Source: Urechis unicinctus
Lineage: Eukaryota; Annelida; Polychaeta; Xenopneusta; Urechidae
Length of the DNA: 64,000 nt
Direction of reading: 5' to 3'
NCBI GenBank assembly: GCA_034190875.2
Contig: CM067348.1
Location: 11,700,935 to 11,764,934, forward strand
The notes under the pieces were generated by a model, which saw only the letters and a program-made list of their open reading frames with translations, was not told the origin of the DNA and did not search any database. Position numbers and translations under genes: made by a program. This document shows, in pieces, positions 1-15,831 of the stretch (positions are counted from its first letter, which is position 1; the number at the start of each line of letters is the position of its first letter).

Positions 1-89
1 CCAGACGCGTCCTTATCGTGGTGGAGGTCGAATACAATTCGGGCAAGTAACTCGAGCTGTCATTGATGTGAAAACGTTGGCTTAAGAGA

Positions 90-4301
<4,212 letters not shown>

Positions 4302-4720
4302 CTTGTTCTGGATGTCAGCGTTCCCCCAGTCATGTGACCCCACTGGGATATGGCAAATATTTGGGGAAAAAAATATTAAATCGAGGATCTCTTTGTATTG
4401 CTAAATGGAAGTATTAACTTTTTTTTCCATTGGACAAGCGATCTTCTAATTGTGTACATATTAACAAACAGTTACAAAGACAACTGAACCGGGAAGTTCG
4501 GTTGCTATTTGCCGAGAAATACGACCCCGCACTTTAAAAGATCATAAACACAATTTTTTTTAAAAGCGAAATTCGAAAGAATAAACTTCAATAATGGTAT
4601 TCATATCAATAGCGGTTACTTTGGAGCACCCTATTCCTTTAAAAAATGATTTTAAAGTGTTTGTTTTCGTCTTCCACTCGTTGAACATCCCGCTCGGCAA
4701 CGTTCGGAATTATTTGGCCC

Positions 4721-4730
4721 GTGACGTCAC
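4721..4730. promoter_or_regulatory. CRE palindrome upstream of THAP pseudogene
   Basis: Perfect GTGACGTCAC, the CREB/ATF consensus, 126 bp before the ATG at 4847. An identical 10-mer lies the same distance before the convergent gene at 8058. No clear TATA box is seen between the site and the ATG. Confidence 0.5.
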
Positions 4731-4846
4731 GTTCGCTGCTCTGTGCTCGCTGATCACGAATGTCAACAAGCTTCGCCATTGTTGTCGCGGCTCGTTGATG
4801 GTTTATGAAAAAGTCTTCACGGTTTGTTACACTCACTGTTTGGATT

Positions 4847-6846
4847 ATGCCTTATTGTTGTGTCGGTTAAGTGTAGAAACGCCGAGAGGTCAGGTAAGAG
4901 TTTCTTTCGGTTCCCGAAAGACCGAAAAATGCACAAGAATTGGATTGCAAAGGTGAAGAGGAAGGATTGGAAGCCGACCAAAAAACAACTCCTGTCATTT
5001 GCTCCGACCACTTTGAGAGGGACGCCTATGAAACGGACCCAGAGCTGCTCAGAAGTCTGGGCTTTTCTAAACAAACTAGGCTCCGCCAAGGTGCCTTGCC
5101 AACGATTTTTAATTACATGGGTGTGAACCAGGATCGAGTAAAACGTCGAGGTGCCTTTGAGAAAAGACGACGTCAAAAGGTAAGATAGCTAGGACCATTC
5201 AATTTTTATTCCCAGTCATGGTTGTGCCTTTGTGTTTGATTGACAGCAAAATTTATTTCTTATATGAATAATCATACGACCCAAATGACATGGCCGTGTT
5301 AAGGCTAAGGCATCACTGATGAAGAAAGGCCCCATGAGCATGGCTCAATAACTGGTGTTTCAATGTGATCTCAAAATGCTTGCCTGTTTATTGTTTAGGG
5401 ATTTGGATACACTACACACTGTGTTTAATTGGTCCATTTACACGAGGAGGAGTACTACTGATGTCATAGGACAAATTAGACAGTCTGTATATAGAAGTAT
5501 ATTGATATAGGTGATTTTGATCCCTATTTTGGGAAATATCATTGGTGTACAACTGGTCGACACTGAAACACATGATGCCTCTGTTTGTAGGTGCTGCATG
5601 AAATGTTAACTGGAGCTGAGATGCTTGATGCCTCCAGTGAAAGTGAAAACGAGATGACAGGTGTGCCCGAGATAGAGGCCAGCTCAACTGAACCGGTAGA
5701 GGGCTCCCACAAATCGTTTGGAGTTCAAACATGTTTGCTTGTAGGTATATTGAGTCACCTGGATGTCTATATTCGACATGGAAAGTGACGAGGATGATAT
5801 GGATGAACATGCAGTGCACCAGGAAATGTAAGTGATAGTTTACTTTGAAAATACTCCTGTAAACAGTGGAATTGTATTGCATACTTATAAAAATCAGTGC
5901 TCTCTCATAAGCATAATAAAGCACCTACAACTTTGGTTTTATAGAGGCATTGAGCTGGAGGATGGCCCTGGTCGTGAACAGCAAACACCTTCTGAAAGAC
6001 ATTGGCAGATTATCTCCGTCTGAGCAGACTTCCAGCTTAGAATCTTTCCACAAGGTGGTGATCTTCTTCGCACCCAAGAGTGTACACTTTCCCTTTGCCA
6101 CTATGGAAGCAAAGGTAATTTAATTGAGCTTTGCTGTGACTGTAGTGTGGTATATATTGCAAATACCTGATCTAAAACATGGGTTTATGTTGGTGCTTAT
6201 AAAGTTATGAGATTCTGGTGTATTGTGAGCTCACATAGGGCATACCAGACCACCAGGCTATATCTGCTACTGTTGGTGCTTTACTTCCAGATTACTCCTT
6301 GCAGTTTTGCATTTTAATGAAAACTCCAATAGAGCTCGGGCAGTCACTCAACAAGGCCAGGCACAATGGGGAGTGTCCTTTCCAAAGTCCAGACAGGGGG
6401 ATCCAGTGGCGAAGCCTGTCAAAGTTACCATCACTTTTGGTTGGTATATATCACAGGATTTGTTGTTCAATATATGTAAATATGAGTTAAACAATAATGT
6501 AATGCTGGCATTTATTAAGATAAATTTATTATGAGTCTCCGCAGTGCCCATAGGGTAATTATACTGGCACAAAAGACCAAACATTCCATTTAATGATTCA
6601 AAGACTATTTATTACTAATCTTTTATTAACTGGTTATGTTTCAGATTATGTTGACAACCTCATTACTGAAGTGTTTTTGCTTCGTGAGAAATATCCCAGT
6701 TACAGACTGGCGAAAGTTCTTTCGGCGGAAAGGAGTGATCCACCCCTATTGCTGCTCAATTTGAAAAGCCAGCAAAGGACATTCTTGTGGGAGCACACCG
6801 ATGCCGCTTCAATCATGCAAAGAAAATCTACTCAGCTACTTTCTAG
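4847..6846 (+). pseudogene. THAP-domain transposase-like gene, multi-exon, decayed
   Basis: The start is MPYCCV, then a THAP zinc finger broken into two frames: VKCRNAERSGKSFFRFPKD and NWIAKVKRKDWKPTKK, then PVICSDHFERDAY. The C-x-C and C-x2-H ligands, the FRFPKD box and the final GALPTIF box are all present. Reading frame shifts by +1 near 4865 and back near 4986. Later exon-like blocks with good splice sites lie at 5591-5827, 5945-6114, 6291-6439 and 6645-6846; they carry SPSEQTSSLESFHKVV, HFNENSNR, DYVDNLITEVF and FEKPAKDILVGAHRCRF. Further frame breaks occur at the 6114/6291 join and near 6740. The later motifs recall a THAP-bearing DNA transposase family common in fish and invertebrates; Kolobok is my best guess. 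THAP identity is firm, transposon superfamily is not. Multiple frameshifts make it a pseudogene unless they are assembly errors. Confidence 0.75.
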
Positions 6847-7204
6847 GTATCCTCTGTAAAGGCCCTCTGGATCTAGGAATGTAGATCTTATTTTTGTTTA
6901 AGACACATGATGGCAATACTTTTCTGTTATGTCTACCTAATCTGTGCCACACCCAGTAGATGAAACAGCGATAGGCCAAATATCTGAATAACCTGGAGCA
7001 AAAAAGAATTGATTATTTCTTAGGGAAATATGAAAATAATGTTTTTTTACTCTTTTTTTTTTGGTCAACTATGTACTCCAGATATAAATGTATTGCTGGT
7101 TTTGTTGTTTGTTGTCATGTAGCACTGAACGTGATTACCAAATGTATTGCACACCATGGACACTTGGAATACACATTGTCTATGTCCAGAAGTGGCTGTG
7201 TGTC

Positions 7205-8058
7205 TTATATTTGCTTCAATAAAGGCATAACTAACTCAATTGTGTTAACTTCATCCCCTATATGTCCATCTATCTGTATGTACTCGAATTTGGATGCAAG
7301 CAGGACATTACGGTCGAAACAGTTTGACTTGAACCCTGGATGTTCGGTCATTCATGGCCACTCTTCTATTGTTGCCAGAGTCTTCGGGTAATTTTGACAA
7401 CAAACACATTCCCGCAATGTGGTCATCTGATCGCAGTTGTTACAGCTACACCTGAAAGGTTGCCCAAATCAAGCTTTAGCCATTTTTAATTCCATGTTAG
7501 ATCATTCACATAACAAAAGCTGACCCAGCAGTCCATGTTTGTCCATGATTCACAAATTCTTCTGACTTTGACGGGGTCTGACTTTATTTGTGAGCAAAAG
7601 AGTAGACTTAGTCTTTTAAATAAACACTGATGAGAGATATATTAACAGTACGTCTAAATTCTGAAAGGGGCCAGTTCACAGGCACCCAAGTCAATTATGT
7701 GATCATACATGTCACTATCGCTCGGGGAAAGCGCTGGGTGAATTTATTGACTTGGGTGTGTGGGCCAGATAGACCCCATTACACGGAATTGTTATTTCTA
7801 CCTATACTAATCCATTTCGATATTTAGACTAATAGAGACGAAAAATTTCTACCCCCACCACACTTCCACTGGCCTGAAAGTCAAAGCGTCTTTACTGCAT
7901 TCATTTTCCGAGTCGGAATCCGTTTCTTCTGAGCTCTCAACATCATTATCTGACTCGGTTGCTATTCGCAATCTTGAGGGCTCAAATAAATACCAATGGA
8001 CATCATAAGTCCTCATTTCACATAATGAGGCTTCATAATTTTCATCTGATGACGACAT
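7205..8058 (-). pseudogene. P2X7 C-terminal-domain-like protein, two exons, broken
   Basis: Exon 1 (8058 to about 7862) starts MSSSDENYEASLCE, has WYLFEP and an acidic Ser/Glu/Asp-rich tail. Exon 2 (7451-7205) begins CSCNNCDQMTTLRECVCC and continues to MTEHPGF. This Cys-rich block plus TEHPGF is the signature of the P2X7 receptor intracellular zinc-binding domain, which also occurs as free-standing, often transposon-associated proteins in invertebrates. An in-frame TGA at 7352-7354 splits exon 2 just before MTEHPGF, and the usual downstream block with Trp and Arg residues is absent. No transmembrane segment is present, so it is not a P2X channel. It runs convergently to the THAP pseudogene and shares its CRE-type promoter motif. 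Confidence 0.6.
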
Positions 8059-8174
8059 GTTAATAGATACCAATCAGTAGAAAGGAAAGTTGCAGGGAAA
8101 AAATCGCGGATCGTATAATTTTTCTCAGCTTCCGAAATACCACCTTCGAATTTGTTTTGGGACGAGCCGCAAAC

Positions 8175-8184
8175 GTGACGTCAC
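8175..8184. promoter_or_regulatory. CRE palindrome upstream of P2X7-like pseudogene
   Basis: Perfect GTGACGTCAC whose outer edge lies 126 bp from the minus-strand ATG at 8058, mirroring the site at 4721-4730. The next few inward bases (GTTTGC against GTTCGC) also agree. Confidence 0.5.
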
Positions 8185-8384
8185 GCGACCTGCCTCCTAG
8201 CGACCAACTGGTGCAAATGGACTCAGGGAATTCAATCGGAATTAAACCCGAGCACCACATTCTCAGCGGATTTATGTCCACAATACTTGAGAGAATGTAA
8301 AATTATCTACCGTGGTCAGATTAAAAGATATTTTCCTACGTTTTGAAACATAAAAATCGGATATGTCAAAAACGTTAGTTTTGA

Positions 8385-8485
8385 TCTTTAACGATGTCCT
8401 GTGATGTGATAACCCCCCTTTTTAACTATGTCCTGTGGTGTGATAACCCCGCACTTTAACGATGTCCTGTGGTGTGATAATACTC
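8385..8485. repeat. Three-copy repeat, about 36 bp
   Basis: Three units of AACGATGTCCTGTGGTGTGA followed by taaccccgcacttt or a variant. The phrase ACCCCGCACTTTAA also occurs once at about 4524, outside the other end of the convergent pseudogene pair. From here to 8900 nothing else is recognised. Confidence 0.7.
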
Positions 8486-8922
8486 GCTAATGTAAGCATG
8501 TACGTTGCTTTATTTATGGTGCCCACATAGCGCCGCTTTGTCTGGGATTTCAACCCAAGCTATATTTCTCTTTTTATTTATTTAATCAAATAAAACACCG
8601 ATAAGCTATATATGTACCACGGCTTTGAAACCCATAAAAAAATAACGAGCTGAAGATTAGCCAGGCTTTTGAGCGTTTTTCCTTTTTTGGAAAGTTTGTT
8701 CTAATCTCCAGCTCTTTTGTCGGTTATACAAGATTCTTGAAACTTGCTGATATGTCTGTTGATACACATTCCCATTCTCATCAATACCATCCATGTACAG
8801 TTAGATTATTTTTTAATTATTTGCGGGGCTTTCTTGGCTGAGTAAAAATCATATCAGAAACTTAGCTCTGCTCATCATAACGCACATTCACGTTATGTCT
8901 GTTTTGCCTTATACGTCTGCGT

Positions 8923-8940
8923 CTCTGCGCGTGCGCAGAG
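8923..8940. promoter_or_regulatory. NRF1-like palindrome
   Basis: CTCTGCGCGTGCGCAGAG is an 18-bp palindrome with a GT centre that contains the NRF1 consensus TGCGCNNGCGCA. It lies about 240 bp upstream of the signal-peptide-like ATG at 9180 and is compatible with a CpG-type promoter. It is inferred from motif only. Confidence 0.4.
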
Positions 8941-9179
8941 GAGGCGTGAACCATGTCTTGGGCTTTAATTCCGCGAGTAACGTTAAGTTGGCGACTACGT
9001 CATCAGCAAAGCGTTGTGTGTATACATTGACCTCCAGTTAGTGCATGTATCGGCGGAGATCCTCGTCAACTCGTAGTGATGCCGATGACACCGACTGGAT
9101 ATCAACACCCATGACGAGTGCAGGTCGACAGGGGCATCCCCAGCTTCGATTTGGACGCGGAGGACAATTTTTGACGAAA

Positions 9180-9225
9180 ATGAGATTATTTTTGGTTATA
9201 ATCGTGTCGCTGTCCGTCAGTTTGG
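9180..9225 (+). CDS. Orphan first exon encoding a signal peptide (partial)
   Basis: The ATG opens MRLFLVIIVSLSVSLG, a classic signal-peptide or anchor sequence, ending at a good donor G|GTAAGTTT in phase 1. An NRF1-like promoter motif lies upstream. I could not find the downstream exons before UXS1 starts at 11287, and the phase does not fit UXS1 exon 2 (which needs phase 2). It may be a small secreted protein with unrecognised later exons, or a chance ORF. Confidence 0.3.
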
Positions 9226-10454
9226 GTAAGTTTTGTTGAGTGATAAGTTGTTAAGGTAAAGTTAAACGCAAATATGGCGAACCAAATGGGAATTGGCGAA
9301 TAAACCCATTGGGGTAGTTCATTGTCCCAGTGTCCATGTTTTATTCGTTTGTGGTGAACGAGAGTGTTCCGTATTCAGTCGCCGGGGAGTGTATTGCAGC
9401 AGTCGTAAGCAAACCATGCAACTCTGTATCCGATGCGCGTTCTGTCGAATGTTATATAACATCCTGAGAGCGGTTAGGCTTGAACTCGTCAGTGGGGTTA
9501 GTGGGGTGTGTTAAAGCTAAACTCGTCAGTGGGCTGTGTTAAAGCTTAACTCGTCACATCTGCCACCTCCATCAGTGGCTTATATTTTTGCACCACATCA
9601 TCTTGAAAAAGTCATCAACATTGGTAACAAAAATGTGCAAACAAGAAACAAATAGGTTGGATAATTGTTCAATAAATCCCTTTAAATCATATCCTGTTAA
9701 AGATAAACAATTGACACTAACACATTACATATCCTCATCATTATCATACTGATTACTATCATCCATCGATACCGTCATCATCAGCGTCCTTTCCTCATTC
9801 CTTTATTGGATTGAGCTTGAATCAGCTGGGTTCCAGTTTGAACTTTTTTCTGTTGCATGCTCTCAAACGACTTGTAATGCTTGTATTGTGTTTTGTAATG
9901 GCAGGTCACTGAATCCATCTATATCTGTTGCATTGAGAGAAGCCTTGTATTCTTGAATGAAATGACTCGCCCAACCCACCCGCTCCCAATACCTCCCCCC
10001 CACCCAAACCTATACCCTCCACACCAACCCACAGTAACAGGTGCTGAAATTGCAACACAAATGCATTCAAGTGAAGGTTGATAAGGTTCATTGGTCAGAG
10101 CCAAGTAGTCTAAAGAGAACATTTGTTACATAGAGTTGGCTAAAAGGTAGATAATGACTAAGCTACTTCCATTGTCAGTGGATGCATAATTGTGACTGTC
10201 ACGTTTAGACTGTGTAAAACATCCTTCGTAACATCAGACATGCAAGCTGGAGCGGTTCTCCTCAACTCCTTCATGCTTCCTGTCTTGTTATTATCTGGGG
10301 ACTCAGATGATCACTAGTCAAGGTCCCCTAGCCCCTGGTTGCCGGCCCTGTTAAGCTGAACCCCTGGAGTCTGGGACCCAGACTAGATGATCACGTTAGT
10401 GGTGGCCCCAGCTTTGAAATAGAATGAACCCTGATCACAATGGCAAAGGGGTCT
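9226..10454. other. Non-coding stretch
   Basis: No exon is recognised. There are short local repeats near 9490-9545 (GTCAGTGGG, AAAGCTTAACTCGTCA), A/T-rich sequence with CATCATCA runs near 9730-9780, and a C-rich tract near 9970-10020. Open frames here have no family resemblance. Confidence 0.5.
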
Positions 10455-10880
10455 GTGTATTTCAGTGTATGTTTGTATATTTCTGTGCATGTTGGTGTAT
10501 TTCTCTGTGTGTTGGTGTATTTCTGCGTATGTTGGTGTATTTCTGCGTGTGTTGGTGTATGTTGGTGTAATTCTGTGCGTGTTAGTGTATTTCTGTGCAT
10601 GTTGGTGTATTTCAGTGTTTGTTGGTGTATTTCTGTGCGTGTTGGTGTAAGTTGGTGTAATTCTGTGCGTGTTGGTGTATTTCTGTGCATGTTGGTGTAT
10701 TTCTGTGCATGTTGGTGTAATTCTGTGCGTGTTTGTGTAGTTAAGTATATGTTGGTGTAATTCTGTGCGTGTTGGCGTATTTCAGTATATGTTGGTGTAA
10801 TTCTGTGCCTGTTGGTGTATTTCAGTATATGTTGGTGTAATTCTGTGCGTGTTGGTGTATTTCAGTGTATGTTGGTGTAT
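10455..10880. repeat. Minisatellite, about 21-24 bp, GTGTATTTCTGTGCGTGTTG
   Basis: About eighteen tandem units of a T/G-rich motif with a spacer of tat or taa. All frames look open on both strands because the unit has few stop codons; this is not coding evidence. Confidence 0.9.
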
Positions 10881-11286
10881 GGTGATGCTTTGTCGGCTTG
10901 GCCCTCGCTTGACTCCGGTATGGAACTAACCACTACGTGACCGCGTGTCCACGTCAGGATGTACAGCTCATGGCGACCACCTTGTTCACCCGCAAAGCAA
11001 TTAAATAATTAGTGCCCTCCCCCAACTTCATGCGGACGGCTGATCGCAGCTGCCTTCTGATTTCACACCAGAGCGGCGTTGCTGACGTCGCTGCCGTTGC
11101 CGTAACGTCAAGAAAGCCATCTGTGACCGCCCGCTGTCGCCGCCGCCACGCTCGCACCCCGACTTGCCCGCGGTCCACGTCCCTACCGGAAGCGGGTGTG
11201 ATCTGAGCGGCTGTATTGGGACGCCTTGTGGAGAGCGCGCGTCTTGTCGTCGTCTGTTTTAGTTTTCAGTTTGTCTTGGCTTCCTC

Positions 11287-14200
11287 ATGTACCGTAACAA
11301 CCGCGCCATGTCGGCTTTATCCTCAGTGGCCATCGTCTGCTTTCTCTTTTCAGCCTACGCCTACACGAAGATTTCTGGACAAGTTCAGACGTGAGTATAT
11401 ACACAGTTTATTGGCGTTTTTAATGGTAGGTGAAGCATTAATAACTAATACGTCAATAAGATGTCGTGCACGGCTACTAATGAAGAAGAGTATGGTTGTA
11501 CTGTTGTACTACGTGTGTTTGTGATGGTGTGTATTTGTGTACGGGGTGATTGGTAATGAGGGGTGTGTTTTATCTGTAGGATGATATATTCTGTTGTTGG
11601 TGTTTTGTCACTATCTACCGTGTTTTGTCACCACAGGCGCTTGGTTCTCGATGCCAAGCATCTGAGCCGCTTCCGAGCGCCGATCCGCTATCGCTCGGAA
11701 GCTTGGCGTCGTGAACCGAACGCCTTTGGTAATCACGGTCTCCCGCGTGGTATCTACCGTGTGTAGTCACGGTCTCCCGCGTGGTATCTACCGTGTGTAG
11801 TCACGGTCTCCCGTGTGTTATCTACCGTGTGTAGTCACGGTCTCCCGTGTGTTGGTATGATCTACCGTTTGCCAGTTTTTACTCCCATGGCGAAAATACC
11901 ACATTGCGGTTGCCTGATCAGAACTATTTGTAGCTCCAATCATTTTGTATCTTGTTCCATTTTGTCGTTAAAACAAGGATTGGGACTACGATTTTCGAAA
12001 GCTGTCATTTGTTCTGTAACAAAAGGAAAATAGGACAAATTATTAAGGGGAGGTTATTGTTGTATTTCGTGAGCTGGTTCTTCAATAGGCTGGCCGTCCG
12101 TGGGCCGGATGACGTCATATAAGCAGTGGCCTCTATTTGGGTGAAACGCTTCCATGGTTCGAGTGTTGACTTGGTCAGGAAGCTTATCCGGGCGTGTCCT
12201 TACAAAGGCTCGTATATTACATCATCTTCCCCTGAGTTAACCAGGGTTAGGAATTTGTCTCAAGACCCCCCCCCCCCCCCCCCCCCACCCGAGTCTCAGA
12301 ATGAAACGTTATGATTTGGACCTGTTGCACTATGTGTCTAGTATGTTTGTGTGGGAGATGTGGTCGTGAGGAAGATGAGGTCGTGTGGAGGTCGTGTGGG
12401 TGATGAGGTTGTGAGGAAGATGAGGTCGTGTGGAGGTCGTGTGGGTGATGAGGTTGTGAGGGTGATGAAGTCGTGTGGGAGATGTGGTCGTTGGGGGGAT
12501 GTAGTCGTGAGGGAGATGAGGTCGTGAGGGAGATGAGGTCTTGAGGTAGATGAGGTCGCGTGGGGAATGTGATTTATGTAGGTGTGGTTTGTGTTGTAGA
12601 GGTGCTTTTGCAGCAGATGTGGTCGTGTGGGAGATGTGGTATTGAGGGGAATGTGATTTTTGTGGGAGATGTAGCCTTGAGGGAAATGTGGTTAGAGTTG
12701 GAGTGTTTTGTGTTGGAGAAGTGGTTTGTGTTAGAGATGTGGTTTTGGAGAAGTGGTTTGTGTTGGAGAAGTGGTTTGTGTTGGAGATGTGGTTTGAGTT
12801 GAAGAAGTGTTTTGTGTTGGAGAAGTGGTTTGTGTTGGAGAAGTGGTTTGTGTTAGAGAAGTGTTTTGTGTTGGAGAAGTGTTTTGTGTTGGAGAAGTGG
12901 TTTGAGAAGTGGTTTGTGTTGGAGAAGTGTGTTTGTGTTGGAGAAGTGGTTTGTGTTGGAGAAGTGGTTTGTGTCAGAGAAATGGTTTGAGAAGTGGTTT
13001 GTGTTGGAGAAGTGTTTTGTGTTGGAGAAGTGGTTTGTGTTGGAGAAGTGTTTTGTGTTGGAGAAGTGGTTTGTGTTGGAGAAGTGAGAGAGGGTGTTGT
13101 GTTTCAGGATGGAGTCTGAGCGAGTACGAAGTGCGGAGGAAGAGTCGATGCTGAGAGAAGAGGTGCGGGAACTCAAACAACGGGTCGATGGACTCATTAA
13201 ACAGTAAGTCACAGAGAGGGGCTTTATAGGTCACCTCATGTAACCATGTAGGGGGCCTTTATAGGTCACCTCATGTAACCATGTAGGGGGACTTTATAGG
13301 TCACCTCATGTACCTTTGAGGGGGGTGGGACTTTATAGGTCACCTCATGTACCTTTTAGGGGGGTGGGACTTTATAGGTCACCTCATGTAACCATGTGGT
13401 GGGACTTTATAGGTCACCTCATGTAACCATGTAGGGGGGGGGGCTTTCTGTGTGCCATATTTGATTTAGAATTCATTTCCCTTAAAAAATAAAAAATCAG
13501 ATTTTATAAAGGCAGTAGAAATAGCTGGATCACAGATTGAACTTGAGTAAATCTATTTGGAATAATTTCATGTGTTATTTTTACGTTCTGCAGACAGAAA
13601 ATTTACCCGGAGGTCAAATTCCGATCGTACAGGGATCGAAAGAGGATTCTGGTGAGTGTTATATCATATAACCGTTGTACCTTAGCCATGGTAAATGTTA
13701 TATTACCCATCTGACTGCCTTAACCATGGTTTTTGTCTGACTGCCTTAACCATGGTTATTATCTGACTGCCTTAACCATGGTTATTATCTGACTGCCTTA
13801 ACCATGGTTATTATCTGACTGCCTTAACCATGGTTTTTGTCTGATTGCCTTAACCATGGTTATTATCTGACTGCCTTAACCATGGTTATTATCTGACTGC
13901 CTTAACCATGGTTATGTAAAACCATTGGGTTTCAGCTCCTGCATTTAGTTGTTCGCCATTTTAAAGAATGAATGGGGTGAAGGTCCAAGATTCATTATCA
14001 CTTCATTATTGTGTCTTTGTGACCCGTTTGGGAATATGACAATCCTGACCCATCTTGGAATAGGACCTGTTTGGTAGCCTTGTAGCTGACGTTGTGTGGT
14101 TGTGCTGGCAGATCACAGGTGGCGCTGGCTTTGTGGGCTCTCACTTGGTTGACCAGCTCATGTTAGAGGGTCATGAGATCACAGTAGCAGATAACTTCTT

Positions 14201-15754
14201 CACCGGCCGCAAGCGCAATGTGGAACACTGGCTGGGTCATGAAAACTTTGAGTTGCTGAACCATGATATTGTCAACCCCCTTTACATCGAAGGTAAAGCT
14301 GCAAGAGTGTGTTCAAATTAAAACCATGTCATTTTGGGTTTTGCTTTTAAAAGAATGTGAACTTGTTCTAAACTTATTATAACCATCTGGGTGGTTATTG
14401 TTGTGTGAGTTGAGTGGTTTGTTCTGTGCTTGTTATAACCATCTGGGTGGTTATTGTTGTGTGAGTTGAGTGGTTTGTTCTGTGCTTGTTATAACCATCT
14501 GGGTGGTTATTGAGATTTGTGGGGTTTGTTCTGTGCTCACCAAATGGGTGGTTAATGACAGTGTGTTTGTGTTAACAGTTGATGAGATCTACCATTTGGC
14601 CTCGCCTGCCTCCCCCCCACACTACATGTACAACCCAGTGAAGACCATCAAGACCAATACGCTGGGTACCATCAACATGCTCGGTAAGTCCTGCTCACAC
14701 ATGGTACCCAACACACTGAACCTGCACTGCCATGAGGCAGTATAAGAGCGGCTCATATTCAGTGCCGATCAGTACGCTCTGCTGTACGAATATTATGGCA
14801 TATAAAATAAGCCAAATGTATAAAAGTACATATTGCCAAATATACAGCCTTATATTTATAAATAACCACTTTCATCATGACATATTTTCACATGTTAAGC
14901 AGTAATTGGTCGGATTTCAGGTCTGGCCAAGAGGGTTCGCGCCAAGATGCTAATGGCTTCCACATCCGAGATCTACGGCGGTGAGTGAGAGCTGGATCCT
15001 GGCTAGATGGCCTAGTGGATGAGTGAGAGCTGGGTCCTGGCTAGGTGGACTAGTGGATGAGTGTGAGCTAGGTCCTGGCTAGGTGGCCTAGTGGATGAGT
15101 GTGAGCTGGGTCCTGGCTAGGTGGCCTAGTGGATGAGTGTGAGCTGGGTCCTGGCTAGGTGGCCTAGTGGATGAGTGTGAGCTGGGTACTATTTGGTGTA
15201 ATTCTTTGGACCTTTTACATGAAATTACCAGCTTTTAACCATTGTAAGCTGTCTTTGATGTGCGTGTATTTGCCAGACCCCGAGGTTCACCCTCAGCCGG
15301 AGGAGTACTGGGGCCATGTGAACCCGATCGGACCTCGTGCATGCTATGATGAGGCTAAGAGAGTGGCTGAAACCATGTGTTACGCCTACCGCAAGCAGGT
15401 GGGGCATTTACCGCTAGGGCTAATCACAGTCAGGGCTAATCATATCTAGGGCTAATCACAGCCAGGGCTAATCACAGCCAGGGCTAATCACAGCCAGGGG
15501 TAAATACAGGATAGTATAGATGAGACTCATCTGGGCCGTATAGATAAGACTCATCTGGGACGTATAGATAAGACTCATCTGGACGTATAGATAAGACTCA
15601 TCTGGGCCGTATAGATAAGACTCATCTGGGCCGTATATATATGACTCATCTGGGCCGTATATATATAAGACTCATCTGGACCGTATAGATGAGACTCATC
15701 TGGGCTGTATAGATAAAACTTATCTGGGCCGTATATATATGACTCATCTGGGCC

Positions 15755-15831
<77 letters not shown>

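Noticed and set aside
10440-10760. Cys/Val-rich and Asn/Thr-rich ORFs on both strands
   Set aside because: They are read-through of a T/G-rich minisatellite, open in several frames at once.
11637-11727. Open stretch with good acceptor and donor in UXS1 intron 1 ([20 protein letters not shown])
   Set aside because: It leaves phase 1 while exon 2 at 13108 needs phase 2; reading on gives a stop. Exon 1 joins exon 2 directly in phase.
12560-13234. Repetitive ORFs on both strands
   Set aside because: The 18-bp unit lacks stops on both strands; no start context or family support.
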